Assembly (NCBI GenBank): GCA_903885855.1
Contig: CAISKG010000610.1
Coordinates: 1-23,881 of the forward strand
Length of the DNA stretch: 23,881 nt
Source of the DNA: an uncultured Planctomycetaceae bacterium
Lineage (GTDB): Bacteria > Planctomycetota > Planctomycetia > Pirellulales > UBA1268
Direction: 5' to 3'
Shown here: piece after piece, positions 8,801-16,543 of the stretch
Numbering within the stretch: the first letter of the stretch is position 1
Layout: every line of letters starts with the position of its first letter
The notes under the pieces: model-generated
Database searches by the model: none
Told to the model about the DNA's origin: nothing
Seen by the model: the letters and a program-made list of their open reading frames with translations, nothing else
Position numbers and translations under genes: made by a program

Positions 8801-10190
8801 GGAACTGCGCCGCTTCATCGCCGCCGAGCGGCCCGGCGCCGCCCCGGCCGACTGGGCGCGGCGGCTCCTCGCCAGGCAGCTCGCCCCCGCCGGCTACCGC
8901 GAATTGCTCGAGGCGCTGGCCCTGCTGCGGCGCAACGTCGACTCCCAGGGCAAGCAGCATCCCGAGGACATCCTCGCGTCGATCGCGCTGCTCGCGCCGC
9001 GCAACGAACCGGCGAGCTGGCGGCAGGCGGTGGCGCTGCTCGACGAGCTCGCCGCACGGCGTCCGCTGACGGTCGACGAACGCGTCATCCTGGCGGGCTT
9101 CCGCGTCCGGCTCGGGAAGCGCGATGCGGCGCGCGACGAACTGGTCGCCATCGCCTCCTCCCCCAACGCCAGCATCGCGGTGACCACGAAGATCGCCGAG
9201 CTCCTCCTCGACGACGACGACACGCGCGGGGCTCGGAAATGGATCGAACGCCTGCGCGGCGAGGCCCCCGACGCGGTCCCCACGCTCCTCCTCTCGGCGC
9301 GGCTGGCGAAGGCCGAGGGGAACGACACCCAGGCCGAGGAGTACGTGCGGCGGCTGATCCCCGACACCCGCCTCACGGCGGCGAACGCCCGGGCCATGAC
9401 CGAACGGGCGCTGGCGGCCGACGCGGCGGGATTCCACGAGGCGGCCGACCGCGTGCTGCTGGAATACGCGAAGGCGACGCCGGAGGGGACGTTGCTCCGG
9501 GCCCGCACGCTGGCGCGCAAGCGCCCCATCGGCGACGCGCTCGCGCAGATGGATTCGGTCCTCGGCAAGGTGTCCCCGGCGGCGTTCCTGGAGACGCTCA
9601 GCGCCGTCGTGCGGCAGTCGTCGGGCGAGATCACCGCCGAGCAACGGGAGCGGATCTCGGGCTGGCTGGCCCGCCTCGACCGCGAGAATCCCGACGCCGC
9701 CGACGTGGCGATCCAGGTGGCGACGCTCGAGGAGGCGCTGGGCATGACCGACGAGGCGGAGCGCCGGTACCGGGCGTTGCTCGCCGACGAACGCCTGAAC
9801 CGCATGCAGACCGGCGTGGTGGCGGCGAATCTCGCCTGGATCCTCGCCCGCCCGGAGCATGCCGCGGAGGCGGTCGAACTCGTCGATCGAGCGGTGCAGA
9901 TCCTCGGGCCGATCTCCGAGCTGCTCGACACCCGCGCCCTGGTGCGCCTGGCCAACAACCAGCGCATCCTCGCCCTCGAGGACATCCGCGACGCCCTGCT
10001 CGTGCCGTCGGCGCAGAAATACCTCCATCTGGCCGTCATCCAGGCGGAGTCGGGCGACCTCGACGCCGCCGCCGAGGCGCTGCAGGAGGCGCGGTCGCTC
10101 GGCCTGGAAGACGAGCGCCTCTCCGCCGACGACGCCATCCGTCTGGAGGGCCTCGGGCGCCGTCTCGAGCCGGTGGCGGGGGGCGCCTGA
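5811..10190 (+). CDS. Large membrane-anchored tetratricopeptide-repeat protein
   Basis: The predicted protein has 1459 residues. The ATG at 5811 was chosen because it places a classic anchor at the N-terminus: MRRLN followed by about 22 hydrophobic residues (LPLLIVLALLLVGGAAGVALL), then basic HRYQLRR. Upstream in-frame codons would push this segment inside the protein. The remainder is hydrophilic and almost wholly alpha-helical. It is built of degenerate TPR-type helix pairs, seen as repeating patterns such as GQEDEAMALLGKYLALRP near the N-terminus and a cluster near the C-terminus (AEAVELVDRAVQIL, SGDLDAAAEALQEARSLG). No catalytic domain is recognisable. Such proteins are scaffolds for protein-protein contacts, and the anchor predicts a long periplasmic solenoid. 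The next gene starts one base after its stop, so the two are very probably one transcription unit. Its partner is unknown; the neighbouring secreted DUF3472 protein is a candidate by position only. Confidence 0.85.
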   Translation: MRRLNLPLLIVLALLLVGGAAGVALLHRYQLRRNAESMAVDAQRRLEEGQEDEAMALLGKYLALRPADTQRQRQYAELLLRQAESGRATARSVKLTIAAMETAMRAFPEDDALRERFATFLFAANQPGPARDHFEILLERSQKAGAAERVEVEAPDRAGAAAAAGERLDAEQIAVRFAITASSLGRFDEAENVLSGLVDFDPVKRRFPSDPVVGKGTPAAFLALAHILEEQRGDERAAAAVVERLATTHPDDKNALQLLARWHVGHRDAAAAGPAIDKARALAPDDVDLAFLDYQTAMMRGDTAKAAEILAGPLSTAEPVPPIILARSGFRQRQGDVDGALEILRDALEQRPEEPLFHTAILSVLADAGRIDQLRDQLAVSRPKVPTTAEILLYADALIAIKERRWLEAQRLLEDLRPRVARDKQLSRQVDVALADCHRALGQFDQANEARRRALTSSTGVSQTLFLEMDELEREGRLDEALAMADALTDQIGKERLLALPQFWDRLFRLRMAAQLRRPAAERDWTAAEALLDAVAAEGKADPAAVARRRVDLVSARADVAAALEASAAALEAHPGATTLLGQRAMLLVAAERVAEARELLDGVPEETRDSPDVIEAALRIAALLPGRDSAVWLADVERRLDRLEDPVAARCAQQLVAIHFGRGASNEAERIALRAVDRDPDNLPLQSVLLDLAAERNDPEATARQAEVLVKLTGAGSPTAHLAQAVEAIVGVRAARLRRFTSQADVRLTDGEKADLERARSLLTLAGNERPRWADVPRQLATIDELEDDYGAAIGRLRQACEYVETLPFGRRRLAYLLILTGRSEEARPVLQALGPAAGIHVERLRAEKVAESGRVEDARRLAEALTPDDCVDADQWTWYASLLTRCRDLPGAVKACRRAIDAAPSSAAPWMTLVGIHLAGGDEDAAREAAAEARQRLDGEERTRFDTIVTDRLDDPEALEARYRAAVETDPADAEAAKKLVALLLKRQKGAEAQEELRRFIAAERPGAAPADWARRLLARQLAPAGYRELLEALALLRRNVDSQGKQHPEDILASIALLAPRNEPASWRQAVALLDELAARRPLTVDERVILAGFRVRLGKRDAARDELVAIASSPNASIAVTTKIAELLLDDDDTRGARKWIERLRGEAPDAVPTLLLSARLAKAEGNDTQAEEYVRRLIPDTRLTAANARAMTERALAADAAGFHEAADRVLLEYAKATPEGTLLRARTLARKRPIGDALAQMDSVLGKVSPAAFLETLSAVVRQSSGEITAEQRERISGWLARLDRENPDAADVAIQVATLEEALGMTDEAERRYRALLADERLNRMQTGVVAANLAWILARPEHAAEAVELVDRAVQILGPISELLDTRALVRLANNQRILALEDIRDALLVPSAQKYLHLAVIQAESGDLDAAAEALQEARSLGLEDERLSADDAIRLEGLGRRLEPVAGGA

Positions 10191-10191
10191 G

Positions 10192-11526
10192 ATGCCAGCA
10201 ACACGGCGGACGCGATGGGCGGGTGCGGGGCCGGTGCGGGGCCGGTGCATTCCGGCCGTCGCGGTCCTGTGGGCGTCGGTCACGGTGGCCGGCGCGCTTC
10301 CGGCGGCCGAGTGGCGCGTGCCGATGGGGGGCAACGCCTATCTGATGGCGTCCCGGCCCGGCTCCGACGACGGGCTCCACCGCGGCGGCGCCGAGGTGCG
10401 CTGGCACGATCCCGCGACGACCTGGACGGTGTGGTTCCACGTCGATCGGCCGGCCAGCGCCGAATTGTCGCTGGACTCGACCGAGACCGGCGGCCGCGCC
10501 GATCTCCAGCTCGCCGTCGGCGACCGCACGGCCGTGGCCGCGCTTCCCGGCGGCGATGCGTCGACGGCGCGGTTCGGGACGTTCGACCTGCCCGGGCCGG
10601 GCTACGTGAAGGTCGAGCTCCAGGGGCTGAAGCGCGAGGGGGGGGCCTTCGCCCGCGACCCGGTGCTGCGCGTCGCCTCGGACACGCCCGATCTGGCGGT
10701 CACCGCCGTGACCACCAACGACGGCGGCATGTACTACTGGGGCCGCCGCGGCCCCTCCGTCCACCTCGCCTACACCATGCCGGCCGGCAAGGAGATCGAG
10801 TACGCCCACTGCGAGGTCACCGTGCCCGATGGCGAGGACGCGCCGGGCAGTTTCTTCATGGCCAACGGGTTCGGCGAGGGCTACTTCGGCATGCAGGTCA
10901 ACGGCCCGGCGGAGCGCCGCGTGCTGTTCTCCGTCTGGAGCCCCTTCACCACCGACGATCCCTCCAAGGTGCCGGAGACCGACCGCGTGCTCCTGCTGCG
11001 CAAGGGGGAGGGGGTGCGCGTGGGGGAGTTCGGCAACGAGGGGAGCGGCGGGCAGAGCTACCTCGTCCACCCCTGGCGCGCGGGCGTGCCCTACCGCTTC
11101 CTGACGCGCGTCGAGCCGGGGCCGGAGGAGACGACCACCTACACGGCCTGGTTCGGCGAGGGGGAGACCTGGCGCCTCATCGCCAGTTTCCGCCGCCCCC
11201 GCACCGACCGCCACCTCACCGGCTACCACTCGTTCCTGGAGAATTTCCTCGACGCCACGGGCAACGTCGGGCGGCGCGCCCGCTACGCCGACCAATGGGT
11301 GCGCGACACCGAGGGCACCTGGCACCCGATCACCACCGCCCGCTTCACCGGCGACGCGACCGCGTCCGGTGGCCACCGCCTCGACTACGCCGGCGGCCTC
11401 GAGGAGGGGGGCTTCTTCCTCCGCAACTGCGGCTTCTTCTCCCCGCCGGTGAAGCTCGGGACCGTGTTCACCCTCGACGCGCCGCCGGCCGGCCGGCCGC
11501 AGGTCGATCTCGACGGCTTGCCCTGA
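10192..11526 (+). CDS. Secreted DUF3472 (with N-terminal DUF5077-like) domain protein
   Basis: The protein has 444 residues. It starts with a Sec-type signal peptide: basic region MPATRRTRW, a hydrophobic core IPAVAVLWASVTVAGA, and a likely cleavage near LPAA/EW, about residue 39. The first mature domain (about 40-165: AEWRVPMGGNAYLM, WHVD-type strands, GYVKVELQG) resembles DUF5077, a beta-sandwich often found beside carbohydrate-related domains. The second (about 170-440: GGMYYWGRRGPSVHLAYTMP, SYLVHPWRAGVPYRFLTRV, GYHSFLENF) matches the DUF3472 pattern of Trp/Tyr-rich beta strands. The biochemical role of the family is not established; binding of sugar or polysaccharide is a reasonable inference from fold and company. 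The ATG lies one base after the TPR gene's stop, implying co-transcription and perhaps coupled translation. Confidence 0.82.
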   Translation: MPATRRTRWAGAGPVRGRCIPAVAVLWASVTVAGALPAAEWRVPMGGNAYLMASRPGSDDGLHRGGAEVRWHDPATTWTVWFHVDRPASAELSLDSTETGGRADLQLAVGDRTAVAALPGGDASTARFGTFDLPGPGYVKVELQGLKREGGAFARDPVLRVASDTPDLAVTAVTTNDGGMYYWGRRGPSVHLAYTMPAGKEIEYAHCEVTVPDGEDAPGSFFMANGFGEGYFGMQVNGPAERRVLFSVWSPFTTDDPSKVPETDRVLLLRKGEGVRVGEFGNEGSGGQSYLVHPWRAGVPYRFLTRVEPGPEETTTYTAWFGEGETWRLIASFRRPRTDRHLTGYHSFLENFLDATGNVGRRARYADQWVRDTEGTWHPITTARFTGDATASGGHRLDYAGGLEEGGFFLRNCGFFSPPVKLGTVFTLDAPPAGRPQVDLDGLP

Positions 11527-11541
11527 CCGGCCCCGCACACG

Positions 11542-11555
11542 GCGCTCCGGAGCGC
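11542..11555. terminator. Perfect 14-base palindrome between convergent genes
   Basis: GCGCTCCGGAGCGC is fully self-complementary and sits in the 36-base gap between the convergent DUF3472 and DUF1501 genes. As RNA it can form a GC-rich hairpin with a CCGG loop on either strand. An alternative stem pairs CTCCG with CGGAG just downstream. There is no T-tract, so a bidirectional terminator role is only suggested by position. Confidence 0.3.
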
Positions 11556-11562
11556 TTCGGAG

Positions 11563-12975
11563 TCAGGCGAACAGCCGCCCCTCGACGCGCCCCGCCACGT
11601 CGGTGAGCCGGTGATCCCGCCCGGCATGGCGGAAGGTGAGCCGCGTGTGGTCGAGGCCCAGGGCCGCCAGCAGGGTGGCGTGAAGGTCGTGCATGTGGAC
11701 CCGGTCGGTGACGGCGTGGTGACCGAAGTCGTCGGTGGCGCCGTGGACGTGGCCCGCACGGAATCCGCCGCCGGCGAGCCAGACGGTGAACCCGGCCGGA
11801 TTGTGGTCGCGCCCCGTGCCGTCGTCCTGCGCGTAGGGGGTGCGGCCGAACTCGCCCCCCCACCAGACGATCGTGTCCTCGAGCAGCCCGCGCCGCTTGA
11901 GATCGGCCAGCAGCCCCGCCACGGGCACGTCGGTGGCCCGGGCGTGGAGGGCGTGCTTGGGCATGTCGGAGTGCTGGTCCCAGGCGGGGTTGTTGGAATC
12001 GTCGGAGTAGTTGACCTGCACGAAGCGCACCCCCGCCTCGCACAGCCGCCGGGCCAGCAGGCACTGCCGCCCGAACTTCTCGGCCGGGCCGCCGTCGATG
12101 CCGTAGAGGGCGAGCGTCTCGGGCGTCTCCCGGGCGAGATCGAACACCGCCGGCGCCGCCACCTGCATCCGCGCCGCGAGTTCCCCCGCGGCGATCACCG
12201 CCTCGAGTTCGCGGTCGCCCGGTCGGACCGAGGCCTGGGCCGCCGACAGCGCGGCGCGCAGGTCGCGCCCCGCGTCGGCCAGCGCGCCCTGCCGCGCCGT
12301 GGCGAGGTTGCGCAGGCCCGCCTCGGGGATCGGCACGCCGGCACGTCCCACGACCGAGCCCTGATGGACCGGCGGGAGGAAGGCGCTGCCGTGGTTCCGC
12401 GGTCCGCCGTTGCCCAGGCTCGGCGCCAGGCTGACGAAGCCGGGCAGGTCGTCGTTCTCGGTGCCGAGGCCGTAGTCGAGCCAGGCGCCGAGCGAGGGGC
12501 GCACGGCCCGGGTGGCGCCGCAGTGGAGGAACAGCGTCGCCGGACCGTGCGCGATCCCCTCGGTGTGCAGGCTGCGGACCACGCACAGGTCGTCGGCCAT
12601 GCGGCCGATCGCGGGGAACAGATCGGAGACCGGGAGGCCGCTTTCGCCGCGCGGGGCGAACCGCCACAGCGCCCGCATCACGCGCTGCGGCGGGCTCTTC
12701 CCCGTCTTGGCGATGCTGCGGAGGTCGCGGAAGGGGAATTGCTTGCCGTCGTCGGCATCGAGGCGCGGCTTGGGATCGAAGCTGTCGACCTGGCTCACGC
12801 CGCCGGCCATGAAGAGGAAGATCATGCGCCGGGCCCGTGGGGGCAGGTGCGGGGCGGCGGCCGCGCGGTTTGCCGTCAGGCCCGCCAGCGCCAGGCCGCC
12901 GAAGCCGCAGGCCGTGCGCGCAAGCCACGCGCGGCGCGCGGGATCGGCGGGCGGGGCGATGACGGTGCGGGGCAT
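11563..12975 (-). CDS. DUF1501 domain protein with Tat-like signal
   Basis: The protein has 470 residues and belongs to DUF1501, a planctomycete-abundant family in the alkaline phosphatase/sulfatase-like superfamily. The N-terminus has a twin-arginine-type leader: RRAWLARTACGFGGLALAGL followed by an Ala-rich cleavage region, about residues 14-41. Family landmarks are MIFLFMAGGVSQVDSFDPKP, GGEFGRTP near the C-terminal third, DHNPAGFTVWLAGGG and a final His-rich HMHDLHATLLAALGLDH stretch. These Asp/His clusters are typical of the family; catalysis is not proven for it. The ATG at 12975 is the only suitable start, placed 47 bases after the stop of the PSD1 gene, so the two are co-transcribed. 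DUF1501 genes habitually follow PSD1-type cytochrome genes in planctomycetes, where the pair is thought to work in the periplasm on complex, often sulfated, organic matter; that role is inference. Confidence 0.93.
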   Translation of the reverse strand: MPRTVIAPPADPARRAWLARTACGFGGLALAGLTANRAAAAPHLPPRARRMIFLFMAGGVSQVDSFDPKPRLDADDGKQFPFRDLRSIAKTGKSPPQRVMRALWRFAPRGESGLPVSDLFPAIGRMADDLCVVRSLHTEGIAHGPATLFLHCGATRAVRPSLGAWLDYGLGTENDDLPGFVSLAPSLGNGGPRNHGSAFLPPVHQGSVVGRAGVPIPEAGLRNLATARQGALADAGRDLRAALSAAQASVRPGDRELEAVIAAGELAARMQVAAPAVFDLARETPETLALYGIDGGPAEKFGRQCLLARRLCEAGVRFVQVNYSDDSNNPAWDQHSDMPKHALHARATDVPVAGLLADLKRRGLLEDTIVWWGGEFGRTPYAQDDGTGRDHNPAGFTVWLAGGGFRAGHVHGATDDFGHHAVTDRVHMHDLHATLLAALGLDHTRLTFRHAGRDHRLTDVAGRVEGRLFA

Positions 12976-13022
12976 GGGCGGCGGATCCTCGGCGGGGATG
13001 GTGCGGCGGCCGTGGCGGCGCG

Positions 13023-15428
13023 TCAATCGACGAAGCGGAAGTCGGGGCTCTCCACGATCGACTGGCAGAGCACGGCCCACGCCTCGGGGTCGCCCCCGGC
13101 CCGTGCCAGGAAGGCGGCGGCCGCCTCCCGCTCGGCCCCGAGCGGGTCGCGGCCGAGGAGGAGGCGGAAGGCCAGGTCGATCCGGCCGGGGACCTCGGCG
13201 GCCTGCGCGGCGAGGCGGGCCGCCACCTGCCGGCAGGCCTCCACGACGAAGGGATGGTTGGCCAGCACCAGCGCCTGCGACGCGACGGTGCTCGCGTGCC
13301 GCTCCCCCGCCGAGGCGTCGATGGCGGCCGCGTCGAAGGCCTCGAAGAGGTCGGGGCGGCGGTTGCGGAAGGCGGGCACGTAGAGCCCGCGGCGCGTGCC
13401 CTCGAACACGTAGCCGTACTCGATCGCCTGGGCGCCGGTGGAATTGGCGTCGACCTCGGCCGCGCCGCGGATCGTCGGCCCCCCGACGGTGCGGTCGAGC
13501 GTGCCGGCGGCGGCCAGGAGCGCGTCGTGTATCTGCTCGGCGTCGAGGCGGCGGCGCCGCGCCCGCCCCAGGAGCCGGTCGTCCGGGTCGTGCGGCGACG
13601 GCGCGGCCGACGCCTGACGGTAGGTGCGCGAGAGGACGATCGCGCGCACCAGCGGCTTGATGCGGCCGCCGGAGGCGTTGAAGAGGTGCACGAGACGGTC
13701 GAGGAGCTCGGGATGGGTGGGGGGATCGCCCTCCGCGCCGAAGTCGTCGACGCTCGGCACGAGGCCCCGGCCGAGGAGCCAGCCCCAGACGCGGTTGACG
13801 ATCACGCGGCGCGGCAGGGGAGCGTCGGCCGCGCCGATCCAGGCCGCCAGCTCCGCGCGCCCGCTCGCCCCGGGGGGGATCGTCACGTCCGCGGCGAACA
13901 CCTCCGGCAACCCGCGCGCCACCGTCGCCCCGCGCGTCTTCTCCACGCCGCGCACCCGCAGGGGGGTGTCGGCGGGCTCGGCCTGTTCCTCCACCGCCAT
14001 CGCCGTGGGGCGCGGGGGCAGTTCGGCGGCCAGACGGCGGAGCTCCTCGTCGATGGCCCCGACCCGCGCCGGCGGATCCCCCTTCCCGGCCTCCTTCACG
14101 AGCCCCGCCCGCTCGGCGCGGAGGGCGACCCGGGCGGCGTCGATCGCGGCGCGGCGGGCGGCGATCGGCTCCGGCTCGGGGAGCGGACGGGCGATCCAAC
14201 GGGCGACGTTGTCGGTCTCGTTGAGGAGGGTCCTGGTGCTCGTGAAGATACCGGCCAGGCGGTAGTAGTCGGCTTGCGACAGGGGATCGGCAGGATGGTC
14301 GTGGCAGCGGGCACAGCCGATCGACAGCCCGAGGAACGTGCGGCCGATCGTCTCCAGTTGCTCGTCGACGATGTCGAGCCGCAACTGGGGCTTGTCCTGT
14401 TCCTCGTAGTTGGTGGGGCCGAGGACGAGGAACCCGGAGGCCACCAGGCCGTCGCGGACCTCCTCCGGGTCGCGCGTGGCGGCGGCGCCGAGGTCGCCGG
14501 CCAGCTGTGCCGCCACGAAGCGATCGAAGGGCATGTCGGCCTGGAAGGCGGCGACCACCCAGTCGCGGTAGCGCCAGGCGTCGGCGAAGAGGAGCGTGCG
14601 GCCGCCGCCGCTGGACTCGGCGAACCGGGCCAGGTCGAGCCAGTGCCGCGCGAAGCGCTCGCCGTAGGCCGGGGAGTCGAGGAGCCGGTCGACCAATTCG
14701 GCCACCGCGGCGTCGGCATCGCGGCCGTGCGCCGCGACGAAGGCGTCGATCTCCCCGGGCGCCGGGGGCAGGCCGGTGAGGTCCTGCGTGATCCGGCGCA
14801 CGAGGATCGACGCGGCCGCCTCCGGCTGCGGCACGACCCCGGCGGCGTCGAGGCGGGCGCGGACGAAGGGATCGATCGGGCCCTCGTTCCAGGCCGGGTC
14901 GGCGACCTGCGGTGCCGCCGGCAGGGAGAGCGGCCGCAGGCTCCAGAGCATCCTCCCCTCCTCGGGCGTCATGCCGGCCGTGCCGCCGGGGAGGTTGCGG
15001 CCGCGCGGCGGGAGGCCGCCGCCGCGCGGGTCGGGGGCGCCCTGCCGCACCCACGCCTCCACGCGGGCGATCTCCTCGTCGGAGAGCCTGCCGTCGGGGG
15101 GCATCTGCGGCGCCGGGGTCTCCCAGCGGATCGCGCGGACAAGCAGGCTGCGCTCCGGCTCGCCGGGGAGGATCGCCGGCCCGGAGTCGCCCCCCTCGGC
15201 CCACCCGGCGCGGAGATCGAGGCGCAGGCCCCCTTCGGCTTCGTCCGGGCCGTGGCAGCCCAGGCAGCGGGCCGCCAGGAGGGGCTCCACCGTCGCGGCG
15301 AACAGCGCCTCGCCGTCGGGGCTCGCCGCGCCCGCCGGCTCCCCGGCCGCCCGCGCGGCGGGCGCCAGCACGGATGCGACCGCGCAGGCGAGCACGACCC
15401 CGGCGCTGGTTCCGCTTCGTGCCGCCAC
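13023..15428 (-). CDS. PSD1/PSCyt1-type protein: cytochrome-like domain + DUF1549 + DUF1553
   Basis: The protein has 801 residues and a Sec signal peptide (about 1-28, ending APAARA/AGE). A cytochrome-c-like domain follows with one CxxCH haem site (C55, C58, H59 in CLGCH). A second CxxCH, CARCH, lies at C372-H376 inside the DUF1549 region in the family setting GCARCHDHPADPL; many members have HKxDP where this one has HPADP. DUF1549 spans about 185-400. A charged linker with a possible coiled coil follows at about 435-490. DUF1553 fills about 530-790 (RVIVNRVWGWLLGRGLV, THPELLDRL, LFEAFDAA). The GTG start at 15428 is supported by a strong GGGAGGAG six bases upstream. The gene leads a two-gene operon with the DUF1501 gene. 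These proteins are periplasmic and probably redox-active; their substrate is unknown. The length is within the family's range. Confidence 0.93.
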   Translation of the reverse strand: MAARSGTSAGVVLACAVASVLAPAARAAGEPAGAASPDGEALFAATVEPLLAARCLGCHGPDEAEGGLRLDLRAGWAEGGDSGPAILPGEPERSLLVRAIRWETPAPQMPPDGRLSDEEIARVEAWVRQGAPDPRGGGLPPRGRNLPGGTAGMTPEEGRMLWSLRPLSLPAAPQVADPAWNEGPIDPFVRARLDAAGVVPQPEAAASILVRRITQDLTGLPPAPGEIDAFVAAHGRDADAAVAELVDRLLDSPAYGERFARHWLDLARFAESSGGGRTLLFADAWRYRDWVVAAFQADMPFDRFVAAQLAGDLGAAATRDPEEVRDGLVASGFLVLGPTNYEEQDKPQLRLDIVDEQLETIGRTFLGLSIGCARCHDHPADPLSQADYYRLAGIFTSTRTLLNETDNVARWIARPLPEPEPIAARRAAIDAARVALRAERAGLVKEAGKGDPPARVGAIDEELRRLAAELPPRPTAMAVEEQAEPADTPLRVRGVEKTRGATVARGLPEVFAADVTIPPGASGRAELAAWIGAADAPLPRRVIVNRVWGWLLGRGLVPSVDDFGAEGDPPTHPELLDRLVHLFNASGGRIKPLVRAIVLSRTYRQASAAPSPHDPDDRLLGRARRRRLDAEQIHDALLAAAGTLDRTVGGPTIRGAAEVDANSTGAQAIEYGYVFEGTRRGLYVPAFRNRRPDLFEAFDAAAIDASAGERHASTVASQALVLANHPFVVEACRQVAARLAAQAAEVPGRIDLAFRLLLGRDPLGAEREAAAAFLARAGGDPEAWAVLCQSIVESPDFRFVD

Positions 15429-15434
15429 CGCTGG

Positions 15435-15456
15435 CTCCTCCCTGCGGACGATTCTA
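15435..15456 (-). promoter_or_regulatory. RBS and candidate -10 box for the PSD1 operon
   Basis: On the minus strand TAGAAT (15451-15456) is followed by GGGAGGAG (15435-15442) and then, after six bases, the GTG at 15428. The Shine-Dalgarno match is strong and decides the GTG start. The TAGAAT box lies only about 22 bases before the start codon, so the implied leader is very short and just holds the ribosome site. The remaining bases to 15547 are mostly GC-rich. A TTGCCA at 15510-15515 with a weak CACACT 17 bases later could serve the divergent reductase gene, but this is poor evidence. Confidence 0.4.
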
Positions 15457-15547
15457 CTTCCCGGCCGCCGGCCGAGCGGGCCGCGGCGGGGCCGGCGGGG
15501 GGCGGCGGCTTGCCAGCCCGCCTCGCAGGATCCACACTGCCGCCATC

Positions 15548-16534
15548 ATGCAACATCGCCCCTTCGGCCGCACCGGCTGGAACGTCTCGGAAATCGGCTT
15601 CGGCGCCTGGGCCATCGGCGGCGGCCAGTGGGGCGGCGCCGACGAACGCGCGTCGATGGCCGCCCTCCATGCCGCCCTCGACGCCGGCATCGATTTCTTC
15701 GACACCGCCGACGTCTACGGCGACGGCCTCTCCGAGCGGCTCATCGCCCGCCTGCGGCGCGAGCGCAGCGAGCCCTTCCGCGTCGCCACGAAGGCCGGCC
15801 GCCGCCTCGCGCCCCACGTCGCCTCCGGCTACGACGCCGCCAACCTCGGCGCGTTCGTCGACCGCAGCCTGGTGAACCTCGGGGTCGACTGCCTCGACCT
15901 CCTCCAGCTGCACTGCCCCCCCACCGAGGTCTACTACCGCCCCGAGGTCTTCGAGGCCCTCGACGGCCTCGTCCGCGCCGGGAAGATCCGCTTCTACGGG
16001 GTGAGCGTGGAGAAGGTGGAGGAGGCGCTCAAGGCCATCGAGTATCCCGGCGTGCAGTCGGTGCAGATCATCTTCAACGCCTTCCGGATGCGCCCCGCGG
16101 AGCTGTTCTTCGAGCAGGCGCTGCGCCGGCAGGTGGCGGTGATCGCGCGCGTGCCGCTGGCCAGCGGGCTCCTGTGCGGCAAGTTCACCCGCGACAGCGC
16201 CTTCCCCGAGGGGGACCACCGGCTCTTCAACCGCCAGGGGGCGATGTTCGACCGGGGGGAGACCTTCTCGGGCGTCGACTACGACACCGGCCTGGCCGCG
16301 GTCGAGCGCCTGCGCGGCGTGCTGCCCGCCGGGACGAGCCTGACGCAGTTCGCGCTGGCCTGGATCCTCTCCTTCGACGCCGTCACCACGGTCATCCCCG
16401 GCGGCCGGTCGCCGGAGCAGGTGCTCGACAATGCCGCCGCGGCCGCCCTGGTGCCGCTGGCCCGGCGCTCGCAGGGGGCGGTGCAGGCGATCTACGACGA
16501 CCTGATCCGGCCGCTGGTGCACCAGCGCTGGTGA
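15548..16534 (+). CDS. Aldo/keto reductase family oxidoreductase
   Basis: The protein has 328 residues and is probably cytoplasmic: a TIM-barrel NADPH-dependent aldo/keto reductase. The N-terminal MQHRPFGRTGWNVSEIGFGAW is the usual start of the family, which supports the ATG at 15548. The catalytic tetrad can be placed as D52 and Y57 (DTADVYG), K82 (TKAG) and H122 (LQLHCPP). The C-terminal cofactor-binding stretch reads TTVIPGGRSPEQVLDNAAA. The length and order fit the general bacterial subgroup that acts on sugars or small aldehydes; the exact substrate cannot be read from sequence. The gene is divergent from the PSD1 operon (119-base gap) and its stop is nine bases from the end of the convergent 161-residue gene, so it appears to be a single-gene unit. 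Confidence 0.93.
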   Translation: MQHRPFGRTGWNVSEIGFGAWAIGGGQWGGADERASMAALHAALDAGIDFFDTADVYGDGLSERLIARLRRERSEPFRVATKAGRRLAPHVASGYDAANLGAFVDRSLVNLGVDCLDLLQLHCPPTEVYYRPEVFEALDGLVRAGKIRFYGVSVEKVEEALKAIEYPGVQSVQIIFNAFRMRPAELFFEQALRRQVAVIARVPLASGLLCGKFTRDSAFPEGDHRLFNRQGAMFDRGETFSGVDYDTGLAAVERLRGVLPAGTSLTQFALAWILSFDAVTTVIPGGRSPEQVLDNAAAAALVPLARRSQGAVQAIYDDLIRPLVHQRW

Positions 16535-16543
16535 GGGGGGCGG

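Noticed and set aside
5787..10334. A 1515-codon open frame on the minus strand, antisense to the TPR gene
   Set aside because: Its translation is Arg/Gly/Pro/His-rich low complexity without domains, as expected opposite a GC-rich gene; the plus strand has a clear anchor and TPR pattern.
12976..15204. Upstream extension of the DUF1501 frame across the PSD1 gene
   Set aside because: It lies in another frame of a recognised gene, and the Tat-like leader fixes the start at 12975.
13254..15875. Long plus-strand open frame opposite the PSD1 gene
   Set aside because: No recognisable domain and biased composition; overlaps both PSD1 and the start of the reductase gene.
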